From positions 62,001 through 126,000 of the forward strand of contig JASANG010000048.1 of the NCBI GenBank assembly GCA_030248215.1: a DNA stretch of 64,000 nt. The letters are read 5' to 3'. A program made the position numbers and the translations under genes. This document shows, in pieces, positions 1 to 11,800 of this stretch (position 1 is its first letter; the number at the start of each line of letters is the position of its first letter). Under the pieces are notes generated by a model. It was given only the letters and a program-made list of their open reading frames with translations, was not told where the DNA came from and searched no databases. The DNA is from Enoplolaimus lenunculus. Taxonomy: Eukaryota > Nematoda > Enoplea > Enoplida > Thoracostomopsidae.

Positions 1-601
1 GAATATAAAGCCAGGACAATAAATTAATAATTTTTAATTCATACCTCACACACCTTTCCCACTAATTGACCCGGTTGAAAATTTTCAAAATGGCTCCAAT
101 TAGTATAGAGACTTAAAACCTTTTAACGAGTACTCAAATATATACCAGTGTTGTTAGTTCCATGCGCCAATCACCAAGAAACACAGCGCAAACTCCAATT
201 TAAAAACTGCATCAGGCAAAAGCATACTCTTATGATCGGTGTGTAAGGCGTATCCGCAGAGCTATTTGACTAAACAGTATCAGAGCAAACATTTCTCGCC
301 CTCTAACTGCATAATACGAGCAAATTTAAAAGATTGAAAAATAACCAACATCAAGCTAATCCAAAACCCTGGTATAAAGATTCTTGTTTAATCAGTTACA
401 TAAGCCGCAATAAAGCCTATTATTTCACCTGAAAGGATATTATTTAACTGCAAGCTTGTCTTAAGAGTGTCTGTTATTTTAAATCATTGTTGTTAGAAAA
501 TATTTTAAAAGCCTCAGTTATGTCGCGTTTCCCTGCAGAATTCATATTCAATGTACTTTCGATACTGAAAATAGAACGGAAAAATGAAATAAAAAATTTA
601 C
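1..601 (-). other. Downstream intron of the SCYL2-like gene; no exon seen
   Basis: The last recognised exon ends at a donor (TCG|gtaaat) at 602/601. I searched this stretch on the minus strand for the next expected HEAT-repeat segment and found none that fits. It is AT-rich and probably intronic, with the remaining exons outside the window. A donor-like GAG|gtatga near 43 is unsupported. Confidence 0.5.
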
Positions 602-3600
602 CGATACAACACTCGCGATAGTTGCAAGCCGCAAAAGCTTCGGTAACAATTCAGATTTCATTGCGTTCGATCCAACCATACCAGCAATAGACGGAATGAT
701 TGTCAAACACAACTCCTACAAAAAGAATGAAAAAAGTAAAATTAATGAACCTTACCACTTCATTTAACGACAATATACAGGATCGGTTTCAATCCATAAA
801 GTATGTTAAAATCGTGAAACCGTCTAACAGAAAAAATACAGTTGGTGACACAATTTCTTCCATCAATTTAACAACAAAACTTCCTACCGGCAGTTTCATT
901 ATGAAGTTCAGTTCTGAAAAGGTGCGTTTTGTGCTCTACAAATTTACTGCTGTGCCTTGTGCGTGATATCACTTACCTGAATGGAGGTAACTTCCGACTC
1001 AAGTGCACCATAAATCACAGGAAACAAATGACGTTTCACAGCTTCCGGCGGCATTTTACTCAGTAGCAACTCGGATTTTTGAAGCAGTATCAACATTATC
1101 TAAAACCTTAACTTAGAATACGCTTGCCGTTTAGTCACAAAATGCATGATACCCACATGAATTTATTAATTTACTGCTCATGTATTTTGACAAAAAAATC
1201 CAAGCATTTTTATTTTTCGCTCAACATTGAAGATTTTCTGTTAATTATTCGCCAATAGAACTAAAATGTCAATTAAAACATCATGTTAATTGTAACAGAA
1301 CATCACCACTGAAAGCAATGAAAATGTGACTGCCACCGAATAAACCCTTGAATTGCAGTCACCCTGTTTAAACTCGACAGTCCATAATTCAAACACCTTC
1401 GTGGAACTTTCTTTAAAGGTTCACCAACAAAAAAATTCCAATAACATTTAACATTTCTGCAGTTAGCATTTGCAATATGCTAGCCAAGATGGTTGGAATA
1501 TTTGTCATTGTCATTGTGTATCAGATTGCACCATCGTTTGTTTACATAAAATAAGCACAAAAATTAGATAGAACGATGTCCAATAACGCTCCTTTTACCC
1601 AAATAGCGCTTACTTGAACCGGATTTCGAATGCTGAATACAGGAATGAGCGGCGGCAGAATAATCGCTTCAAATTCATCCTTAGTAACACCTTCGGCGAT
1701 AATAAAAACATTCGACAAAACGAACGGAATCATTTCTGGTGTCGAAAATTCGGCCGTCAAGATAGGAATTACTTTTTGCAATTGAACACGCTAAAATAGT
1801 ATGACCAAGCTAATACTACATACTCTAAAACCTGCAAACTGTCTAACACACGCTTGGCAAATAAGAACAAATTTTAACTACATTCACAAAGATTGTAACT
1901 ACAAATAACAACATTGATATAAAGCACATCAGATTGTTCATTTTGTCGTATCTCTGCACTGTGTAATAGTACGGTTATCAACTTCAACTATGCATTTAAC
2001 TAATGTACTTATTCACCTTGGGCAATGTATTTAATACATTTGGCAGCCCTTTGAAGAACTGCGCTTTCTGAGCATTATCCAACTGGCACAGACTGTCCAG
2101 ATAATTAAGCGTTTTCACTCCGATATTATCAAAATAGCTAATCTGAAAATCAAACAAAATCAAATAATATAGTTAAAAACCACATATTGCCTAATTTAAA
2201 ATTTTCATGTAATTTACGAAAAAATATTTTGCTGCAATTTACAGCCGCTACAGCATGATGAATTCGACTGAAAAACGATGATATCGCAACCGAAACAACA
2301 AAAAGGATATAATTCTTTTTTAACCATTTTAAGGAAATGTTTCGCAATAATAATATGCACTTCTCCTAAATCACAGTAACCCTAAACTTCGCTAATATAG
2401 CGAAATTACTACGTAAACATAACAGCACAATTGCTTATATGCATTTCTCTTACCTTGCTGAACTGATTCGCGTCAGGTCTTAAATCTGGCGTAAAGTTGA
2501 GACACATTTTGACATATTCTCGTAACTCTTCAGGCAAACTTCTCAGCGTGTTCACTGGCAATGTCTTCAGCTTAAATTTAACTACGTTTTAAACTGACCA
2601 ATCAAACAAACAAAGCAAATATGATCCATGATTACTAAATACGTATTTGAAACTATTTGGCATGACAGGAAATTACATGTTCACCAGAAAATTGCATTTT
2701 CGACAAACAGTTTCAGAAACAATTACAACGTTTCGGCGGGAAAATAACACTCCTTCCCACTGAATTGACATATACTATTTTGTTCCGCCAACCAGAATTT
2801 CAACGAGCACAGTAGCATTCAAACAAAAAGTATCAAATAAAAATCACAAACTTCTTGTGCATTTTTCTTGAACGTGGCAATATTGTTACCATTGTCCATA
2901 ACAGTTTTGCCTTTATTGAATACAGCGTACGCAAGAACACCCAAGGAATAAATATCTGCTGCTGTATCCGTTCTTCCACCAATTAAACACTCGGGCGCCA
3001 CATAGTCTAGCGTTGGTTGGCAATTTGGATGCAAATTTGAACTCCATTCCAGTTGCGGGAAAGTAATCTGAAACATCAAACAATTCAACTGTGACAGATT
3101 TTTTCCTACTTTGAACTACCATAATACTACAATCCTGGATAGCGTCATACGTAGAGTTTTTGACACGAAACTTTATCAATGTTGCTGTATCAAAACTTAT
3201 TACGAATGGCTATACGAGTAAAATACGTGTGAGAATATGCCAACGCAAACCTAATTATAATAACGACCCCAAAAAACTCATTCGTCCATTATTGTATAGT
3301 ATACATGTCTAAATTTTATTTATTCTCTCACTCCTAAAGCGCAACGTACCATTTGGTCCACAGGACCTCCTGGATTAGAAGGACCGACACAAAAATCAAA
3401 TCCGCACAACTTCCAATCGCCTGACTTGTTAATGATGACCGAATTTGGACAAACGTTGCGATGAAGCAACTTTGCATCGTTATGCAAAAAGGACAAAGCC
3501 TCCGCAACCTATAAAATACCGTTTCCGAAGATAACCAATAAACGACTTCAATTAGTATCCCTGCTGCTCTGAGAAAATATAACGCTTACCAGACCGCCAC

Positions 3601-4924
3601 TGCTAAAAATCAAACTCTCTACAATTTGTTATTCAATGAAGACTAATTAGTATTTTAAAGTTACTCAATTTTATTATGTATATAATAAAACTAATGACTT
3701 TTGACAAATTTCATTATTTTGTAATAAATAATTTCAAATATCGTTTTGGATTTTTACATTTCACACAACACACAATTCCAACACTAGTTTGAATGCAGAC
3801 AGGTACACATAAAATAAATCCAAGTGTACGTGGGAACGAAACAAAATTTGCAAAAACAATAATTTTACCAAAATAAATTGCAAAAGAAAACAATGACCAA
3901 AGTTAGAAAATTGGAACTCAGGGTTTGTCTGTATGGATGAATATCCGTTACTTACAGATGCCAGGCAAAACAAATTATTCAAATATACCTACACAGCACA
4001 CCTTGATAAATAAATAATCCAACAATCCCGGTACCCGAGCTTAACGGATAATATCTACAAAAACCTGTACAGATATAATATGGTGGCTATCATTAGCATT
4101 TATGATATTATATACCTGCAGCATTCCATGACGAATTTCAACATCGTGAAGATTTAAATCGCTGAGTTCAGTGGGAACAAACGACGGCATATTGTCAATC
4201 CGACCAAGCGCATTTGCTAAACTGCAAAATATCGGCTCAGTTTCAAATGCAATGCTGTCCCTGAAATTCCATAACAAAGACATAAAAAATTTCACAACGA
4301 TTCTCTGATCTTATTGTTGTAATATACACGGTAGAATTTACACATTTACATACTTTCATGCAAAGGATTTGGTTCTTGACTTTACGCAATTCTATCAGTT
4401 AGCCTCTGACTACGAAAAATTAGCTATTATTTGCACCTCATCAATAAGCTCGCAACTTACCTTGAATCTTCAAATGGATGCTCAACCACTAAAAGCCGTG
4501 GATGCCTCAATCGTGTCAACTGCGACACTCCGTGTTTCAAAATGTCCAAAAATAACGTACGGTCGTATTGAGGCCATTTATCCAAACTGTTTTTCTCCAA
4601 CAACCATACTGCAACATCCTAGAACGAAAACCTATGAGGACTAAAGAAGCGCACTATGCAAGCACATACTTCAACAAAAACTGAGCTACTGAAATGAAGT
4701 TGCGCTATAAATATGTCAAAAATCATAAACATTAATATACTTAACCTAACCTGCTTTGTTGATCTTTTTGTTGCCGAATAAATTCTCCAGATCAATCCCT
4801 GTCCTGCCGATGCGATATGCTGATTCAACGTATATTCTCGAGTCACAGGATTACCAGGAATAACAGCGTTTACTGATGATTTTACATTATAAACCGTTGA
4901 TCGAAGCCGATTTAAATAATCCAT
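602..4924 (-). CDS. SCYL2: SCYL2-like pseudokinase (SCY1 family), 5' ten coding exons
   Basis: Coding exons, read on the minus strand: 4751-4924, 4461-4618, 4116-4260, 3350-3508, 2852-3067, 2454-2570, 2017-2142, 1614-1790, 977-1099 and 602-715. All joins keep phase and give 503 residues; the rest lies past the window start. The N-terminus contains GNPVTREY and HIASAGQGLIWRIY, signatures of SCYL2, a clathrin- and AP2-associated protein of endosome/Golgi traffic. The kinase fold (about residues 30-320) is a pseudokinase. The VAIK lysine position reads VAVWLLEKN, the HRD motif reads HRNVCPNSVI, and DFG is replaced by GFDFC. LDYVAPECL and DIYSLGVLAYAVFNKG follow, then HEAT-like helices (about 330-503, for example FFKGLPNVLNTLPKR and IPILTAEF). 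The usual family length is about 930 residues, so roughly half is present. The start codon follows directly after a TTTTAG acceptor-like site, which suggests a 5'UTR intron or trans-splicing. Identification is strong; exon edges are inferred. Confidence 0.93.
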
Positions 4925-4935
4925 CTAAAACAGGT
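4925..4935 (-). promoter_or_regulatory. Splice-acceptor-like site immediately before the SCYL2-like ATG
   Basis: Read on the minus strand, the bases before the ATG are cctgttttag. This is a good 3' splice site placed exactly at the start codon. It fits either a 5'UTR intron or a spliced-leader addition site. There is no transcript evidence here to separate the two. Confidence 0.5.
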
Positions 4936-5044
4936 TAGTAACGTTTGTAAAAATTTGATGATTTCATAGAAAGATTCTGCCAATCACAACCGTAAGGAAG
5001 TCCGTGCTCAATGTTATGCGATCAAGCTCTGGTTTGTCAGTCCG

Positions 5045-5110
5045 GGCAGCAGCCTTAAGATGCCAAGGCAAAAGCTCTAAAACTGCGCCACGCAGTCAGC
5101 CGTAAATTTT
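5045..5110 (-). repeat. Fragment of a tRNA-derived SINE head
   Basis: The minus strand contains GTGGCGCAGTTTTAGAGC followed by TTGCCTTGGCATCTTAAG. This parallels the head of the longer copy at 5340-5498. It is a degenerate A-box region with no recognisable B box or cloverleaf. Confidence 0.45.
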
Positions 5111-5339
5111 TGACTGTTAACCTTAGGCTATCGAGAATTTTGCTTAAAGATAAGGTTAACACTCGAAAATTTTAAAAAAATTTTTGAATAAGATTAAGTA
5201 ATGGCATTTTCTGTGGGACTTCGTGACATATTATTGTAAAAAACCTAACGGACAAGCAGGTGACACTTGCTTAGATGCAATAATTTTCACCGAGGTCGTT
5301 CCTTGACCGTTCACCTTATATTGAATTTGATACCGTGCT

Positions 5340-5498
5340 AAAATCGAGACAATTTACCATTGCATCTACGGAGTAGCCCCCATTTTTAACTAAGCAGCTG
5401 GAACAGCGGCATATACAGCGGGGATGGATTGAACCAGCAGTCTTAATATTCCAAGGCAAGCGCTCCACCACTGCGCCACATAGCCCGCCTCTCCAACT
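5340..5498 (-). mobile_element. tRNA-derived SINE copy
   Basis: On the minus strand the head has an A-box-like TGGCGCAGTGGTGGAGCG and a B-box-like GGTTCAATCC at normal spacing, but the T-stem does not pair, so it is not a working tRNA. Downstream is the core TTCCAGCTGCTTAG. The same core follows a tRNA-like head on the plus strand near 35.1 kb, which marks the two as one SINE family. The 3' boundary is not resolved. Confidence 0.6.
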
Positions 5499-5819
5499 AC
5501 TTTTATCGTCTACTATATGTGTCGTCCGTATGCTGCCGGCTGGCATACACACAGCGCATTACCCTATATTGTATGTGGACATAACGAACAAGCCTGCCTC
5601 ACATGCTTACATGGTTCAATGACGCGGCCGATTTCAAACTTTATACCCCCACAACCAGAACAAATCACAATGACAATGGCAAACAAACATTAATATGCTT
5701 AATTTGCCGAAGTGTGATCTAATACACTGCCAATATATTTCTATGCAGTAAACTAAATGTTGTTTTGTATTATACTGCTGCTAAGCTAGTTTTCAGCTTA
5801 ATTTAAACTGTATAACGAA

Positions 5820-7496
5820 AAGCGCTCGCACGCAAACATTTTAATCGTTTCAATGTTATTCATCCCTCTCAGCATGGTTTTCTCAGCAAAAAATCAGCTT
5901 CCACTCAGCTTTTGGAGAGTTATTATGACTGGTGTGCACACAGAGACACGGGTGAAAAGATTGACTGTTTATATATTGATTTCCAAAAAGCATTTGATAC
6001 AGTTTCACATACCAAGCTTGTCTACAAACTTAGATTTTTCGGTTTATCTGATATCTTGTTGGGTTGGATTAAAAACTTTCTCACGGGGCGTACGCAACGA
6101 GTTAAGATCGGTAACACTTACTCGCAATACTACCCCGTACTGTCCGGAGTGCCTCAGGGCAGCATATTAGGCCCTTTATTGTTTATTTGCTATCTCAATG
6201 ACATTTCATATTACATACCGCATAGTGTTAAGTACAAACTATTCGCAGATGACCTAAAGTTATACTCGGTGGTAGGAAACTACCTTGGTGAGTACGAATT
6301 GCAATGTGCTATTAACACCATATATTACTGGTCTAAATCATGGCAGTTAAATATTTCTAGACCAAAGTGTGCTTGTCTTCATATTGGTCAGTCAGAAAAC
6401 AATTTCAAATACTCGATAGAAGGGGAAACGATAACCGAGGTTTCGCAAATGCGCGACCTTGGCGTTATAATGCAACACGATCTAAAGTTCTCAGAACACT
6501 GTAACACCATATTTCGCAAAGCGATTCAAACTATAAACATGCTCTTCCGCTGTTTCTTAACTAAAGACGCAAAGAGTTTCCTCCAAGCATATAAAGGTTA
6601 CGTCTTGCCGGTTGTTGAATACTGCTCGCCTGTGTGGTCACCTCATTCTTTGAGCATGATAGATAAGCTTGAACGTATTCAACGTTATTTTACTCGTAGA
6701 CTGTTCGTTAGACTGCGCTATCCACCCCAACCGTACAGCCAAAGGTTAAATGTTCTAAAGTTAATTCCACTCGAGCTTCGCCGGCTTCATTCAGATTTAG
6801 TGATGTGCTACAAAATTATTCATAAGGACGTCAACATCAACTACGTTATCCCTATCAGATCTCGCACTATTGCTCGTGGCCACCCTTTACAAATAGAATT
6901 ACAACACTGTAACACAAATCTACTGCGCTATAATTTTTTTATCTGCATCAGTTTTATTTGGAACTCTCTACCTGAGTTTGTGGAAAATCAGCCTTTGGTC
7001 AGGGCAGCTACCGCGAAATTATTTCGCAAAAGACTACATAAAGTTAATCTAAACGAGTTCATAAAGTGGGATCGCATGGAGGGTCAAGATTAAGCGGACT
7101 GGTTCCCTTCTTGTCCCTTTAACAGATTAATTTCTTATTTCTTCCCCAGCAAAACACTACCGACTACGACAATCGTTTTTTTAAACTGATTTCGCAATTT
7201 TCTATTTTTCACCTTTTATACGGCAAATTTTCGTTCATGTCTATGTACACTTAGTAATTTGATACCGCTGATTACGATTTTCATGTTATTTACTAGCTGA
7301 AAATTTATCCTTCACTTGATTTCACTGTTTTTTACAATTTTAAGTTTATAATAACTAGCTATGTTATACATGTGTGTCTTTGCATCACTAACTACATTGG
7401 TACTATTTTTGTGTTTTGCTGATTTCTATTTTACATTTTTAGTCCCTATGTCTATCTGTTAATAAACCATTTTGATTGATTGATTGATTGATTGGT
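5820..7496 (+). mobile_element. 5'-truncated non-LTR retrotransposon (LINE), CR1/Jockey-like
   Basis: One open frame runs from about 5834 to the stop at 7091-7093 without interruption. It begins inside the reverse transcriptase fingers (PSQHGF), continues through motif A (CLYIDFQKAFDTVSH) and GVPQGSILGPLLF to the catalytic FADD (KLFADDLKLYS), then the thumb and C-terminal region (YCSPVWSPH, FIWNSLPEF). The endonuclease and ORF1 are missing, as in typical 5' truncation. The roughly 400-bp 3'UTR ends in tandem TGAT units (about 7474-7494) rather than poly(A), as in CR1/L2-type and related elements. The uninterrupted frame suggests recent insertion. Clade assignment within CR1/Jockey is uncertain. 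Confidence 0.88.
5834..7093 (+). CDS. LINE reverse transcriptase, N-terminally truncated
   Basis: About 419 residues of open frame. It carries the RT palm motifs, including the FADD metal-binding aspartates and the preceding YIDFQKAFD. The two alternate frames over 5.85-6.17 kb are shadows. With no start codon and no endonuclease it is unlikely to be made as an active protein from this locus. It would have primed reverse transcription of the LINE RNA at a nicked target. Confidence 0.85.
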   Translation, partial: KHFNRFNVIHPSQHGFLSKKSASTQLLESYYDWCAHRDTGEKIDCLYIDFQKAFDTVSHTKLVYKLRFFGLSDILLGWIKNFLTGRTQRVKIGNTYSQYYPVLSGVPQGSILGPLLFICYLNDISYYIPHSVKYKLFADDLKLYSVVGNYLGEYELQCAINTIYYWSKSWQLNISRPKCACLHIGQSENNFKYSIEGETITEVSQMRDLGVIMQHDLKFSEHCNTIFRKAIQTINMLFRCFLTKDAKSFLQAYKGYVLPVVEYCSPVWSPHSLSMIDKLERIQRYFTRRLFVRLRYPPQPYSQRLNVLKLIPLELRRLHSDLVMCYKIIHKDVNINYVIPIRSRTIARGHPLQIELQHCNTNLLRYNFFICISFIWNSLPEFVENQPLVRAATAKLFRKRLHKVNLNEFIKWDRMEGQD

Positions 7497-8085
7497 GTCA
7501 TGCAAATTATCGAACCATGTGCTAGCAGTTGTGAGCTGACCGCACGCTCTTGTTCTTTTCCAAAACTTGTTGTGGTGTTTGCTCTTTTGGTTTCTTACAC
7601 GTATCACCAGTAAATGAATATAATATTGTGCTGCACATTGCCAAATCTAGGACACGTCGATTATCCAAATTTACAAAGAATTTCTATAGTTAGAACTAGC
7701 TATGTTTTTATCCCGTAAAACGTTTGGTACTAAATAGAACATTGGTCAATAAATTTGGGAAATGGAAATAGCTGGGTTGATGACACAATCGCAACAAACA
7801 CTTTTGCAAGATTGTATTTTATCTGCAGTCTATACGTTTTTGATTTTAATACGAAATTGTTGTATAATTGCTTCACCCAGCCACGCAAGAACCAAGCCAA
7901 CCGATCAGTTTATCCCTTTGTTTGATCGTCAGAATTATTTGCCTCTCATTGCAGTACCCTAAAAAACGTACAACGCCAAGATGAGACATTTTAAAGCCAA
8001 ATTTAAAACGTTTTAATTTGTAGCAGAGCAGGCTGTGCCGAACAACGTTTATGTGAGGGGTCCGACGAGCAATTGGGGAACTTGG
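7497..8085. other. Intergenic stretch without recognised gene
   Basis: Between the LINE tail and the hAT-like fragment. The open frames here are short and resemble no known family. No repeat was recognised. Confidence 0.4.
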
Positions 8086-8460
8086 CAGGGTGCAAGTGGG
8101 GTGAAAAATACCGAAGCCGGAGCCGGATGTCGACGAAACTTGCCGGAGTCGGAGCCGAAGCCAGAGCCTTAGGTGAGACGAAAATGTGCAGTAAAATAAT
8201 GATTAAGTTATTTATTTACCAATATCTGCAGTATATTGTTAAGTTGTTTGTTTGGTATACGCTAATTTTTTGCGAAATTTCGGAAATTCTTTCATGAAAT
8301 TTCGGAAATTCTTTAATGAAATTTGTGTCAAATGTATTAACACGAAATGTGCTATTTACTACCGAAGTTGCTGGAAACTCTGGCAAAAATTCTACCGGAG
8401 CCGGAGTCTATCTTTGTTGATCGGTCAAATTGGTGACCTAAGTTTAAAATTTGTACCTAG
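8086..8460. mobile_element. hAT-like MITE, CAGGGTGCAA/'GCCGGAG' family, diverged copy
   Basis: It starts with CAGGGTGCAAG, followed by short repeats of ccggagccgga and a mirrored set near the other end. The interior (aatttcggaaattctttaat) matches the element at 58.1-58.4 kb. The far terminus is degenerate (gtacctag) and no clear target duplication is visible. It lies about 400 bp upstream of the KDM2-like start codon. Confidence 0.5.
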
Positions 8461-8871
8461 TTTGTTGGTTTGTTTGAAAATCTGTTAAAGTTTATGTTAG
8501 TATTTGATACAAACTTTGTGTATAAAACCTTGTTCGTAAGGTTTCGCTCGCATTTTACACAGCATATGGTTTTACTCCTGGTTGAGTAAAAATTATATTA
8601 CATTTGTATTTTCTGAAACACACAAAAGTGAAAGTATCGTAGCTAGTTGGAAATTTTACTGTATGGAACAACAGTGAAAACTTGTAAAAACAGGATGTAC
8701 AAAATCAAATGACTTTCTACAGCTTCCAAACTAGAATATAACTTTACCGTTGTGCTAATTAGCCGAGAGGTGTTTGTGAGCGGTTATGTGGCCAGAACCC
8801 AAGCAAAATTTGTCACAGGAATGTGTTGCACAGTTGCAGATTGGCGTATTGTTTACTTGAATCGGTATATA

Positions 8872-11800
8872 ATGGCTGATGATACTAATTCTGCAAAAAC
8901 AAATGCTTCTATAAAGACATCGCGGCCACAACTGAGTAGAGTTCCAAATTTTGATTTCACTAAAGCTCGATCACTGCTTGCGGTAAAATGGGACAAAACT
9001 AATATGAAGTTGGCGACAAACGAACAATCAAACACAGCAACAAATGCTTGCCAATCGGGTTTATCGAGTTGTGGAGGTTCACAATACGCCACCACAGTAC
9101 AGCATACCAATACTGCGCCTCTTTCTTCTACTATGAATGGTGATGCAATTGATATGGTTGATATTGATGCAATTGTGGAAAACGTCCGATCAATTGAGTC
9201 AGTTGTAGATTCGGGTAGCTCAAATCAGATTGAGGCCGACCTTTCCAACAGTTCGTCAAACAGGGGTGACATTAAAAGTAAATATAGACTGCTTAGAGAA
9301 GCGGCATCGTGTTCAGGACGACCTGTCGCTTCTATAAAAACTAAGTCGAAACCAATGCATTATCCGGCAACTAATCGTAAAAGTGTCTTATGCCCGCTGG
9401 GTACTGAAGCGACTGTATCATGCGATCACCAACCATTGATGTTGACGTTGGAAATAGCAAAATGCGACGAAACCAGCAGTAACGGCGGCACCCGCACCAG
9501 TAATTCGGATCACAAACAATTTTTTAAACTTTTGCGTCACGGCGAATGTATAAAAAAAGATTACACGAAAAAAAGCAGGTTGGAAGCGGGTGGATTGGAT
9601 GGAAGCAAGACGTTTGAGTCTGGAGACAACCCAAGAGCAGGGTCTGAGTCACCGAGTGATAACCTTCCCTTGGCACAATTGTTTGCAAACACGTTGAGCA
9701 AACCTGGTCGTTCTTCTAAACAGTCAAAGAAAAAAGAGCAACGGAAATCGGCTGAAAGAGCAAGCAGTAAGTCAAGCCGAACGAACAGTGTTTATAGTTT
9801 AGTGGGGGAAAGCAATGCTCAAAAAACCAATTTATTCGATTGCAGCGAAGAACGAAATTTTTTCGATATGATTATCGAGAAAACTTCGGGCACCGGAGAA
9901 TATATACCAACGCCCAAGTCTCCTGAATGTCCAGATACTAGAAAACCTGGCCCTCTATCGACGAAAACTAATCCACTGCCAGTGATATCGTCTATTGTTA
10001 TGTCGACAATAGCTAAGATTTTACCGAAATCGTCTAGTTCCGCAGAAAATGCTGAAGACAAATCTAAACAATTGCTAGCAGGAGGATGCGTGGAAAAGTC
10101 AAATGCTGAACAGAAAATTTTAGAATCCTGTCCAATAACACCGGAATTTAGTGGGTTTGAACTACAAGACGTGTTTGGCGGTCGAGGCGAAATAGCTGGA
10201 TCAACTGAACTGAGTAAGGTATCATTGAGAGTTGAGCATTTCAAAGAGCTTCAGACTGCGGATGTCGTAGCAAGTGTAGCTGTGGTTAAACCTAGCGCAG
10301 GCTTGGTTTCTAATTCCTGTCAAACTGAAATGGAAATAAGAGACCTGGTTGCGGGGCTAGTTAACGAGGTATCGGAAATGCAATCACGGTTAATTTCTCA
10401 TGCATATGTGACGCCATTACTGTCCAGCGACTGTGAAAAGTCGACTGAGCCGTTTAATAATCGACAGTTGGGACCCAAACGCACTTGCGCGAATCATGTG
10501 CAACAATCACAAAATTCGGCGCAAAATTGTACATTCGAAAAACCAACGAAACGTTGTAGTGACTGGAAAACACCAAACACCGTCGATGCATCCATATTAC
10601 ACCATAGTAAAGTGACAGAATCGGAATCTGTCCTCAATCATGTTGTAAGCCATATACTTTCTGATTTAGTGGACCATGTTGCGCTAAATATTTGCTCTGA
10701 TTCTCAGTCAAGTGCTGTTGCAAAAATAGACTGTAAGAAAATGAATCATGCTAAAGAGCGGAATATATTTACATCTTTAGATCTTCCGGTGAACTGCAAG
10801 AAAATTATCACCGTAACGGGACTGAATGATCCGAAATTGAAAGAACTGTTTCGTGGTATGACTCGGTTTAATAGGCCATCCGCCGTGCAGAATGTCGGGC
10901 CCAAAAGCAATCTTCAGGTTTGTAATGGCGCAGAAACCAGTGCTGGCAACAGCGCTCTTGGAAAGGAATCGGGTGTTTGTATTAGTGATTCTGGAAGGTG
11001 CTCAAAGCAAGACAATGAGCTAAAAGAGGCTAGAATTTGTATTAATAGAGTTAAATGGGACTTTATTGGTAGACCTCCTTTGAAAATTTGGCCTGCTGAA
11101 GAATTTGATTGTATTGCTGAAAGCGCTGAAAGTCATGCGCAAGAGGCTGCGCCGAAGGCAGTGAGCAGTAATAAGGGTTATGGAAGTGGCTATGCGAATA
11201 ACTGTCTTAAAGCCTACAGAATTCCAAAGCTTAATAATAGTTTCGCATCCTCGAGTTCGTTGCGAAAGAAAAATGTAATCCGAACTGAAGAAAACGATAC
11301 ATTGTTTGATAAATATCGTTCAGACTTGGCAGATCTTCAAACCACTCCGAAACCGGTTGAAGAAAGTTTAAAACATTCAGAAGTAGTGTTTGAAGCAGAG
11401 TTTGATCGTGAAGATATCGGACAAAATAAACCGTTTGATTCAAATGAGTTTCGATTCTTAGACGATCTCGATAGTGATACAGAAGCAATATTACATGATT
11501 GGCGAAAACAAAAACGTAAGCAAAAACGACGCGAACAAAGTGTATTGAAATTGAGTGATAGTTCGACGGGACCAAGTATACAGGAATATCTGTCTTATAC
11601 GGATGACGATTCAGATTCAGATTTTGAAAATGTAGGCTTAGATGAGTCAAATGAAAGTGCTGAACTGGGTGCATGTTCCGGGTTTGATGACCAGCAACGA
11701 GATCCCGCTTCCAGTCGAGAGCTTGTAATTGTGCCACTGTATATGGAAGCGTGGAAATTTGTGTTTGCGTGGCTGAATGCGACATGTCTAACGCATTGTT

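Noticed and set aside
8752-8871. Upstream start of the KDM2-like protein before MADDTNS
   Set aside because: The frame is open, but the only in-frame ATG (8821) gives an unusual Cys-rich leader. I kept 8872 and noted the alternative.
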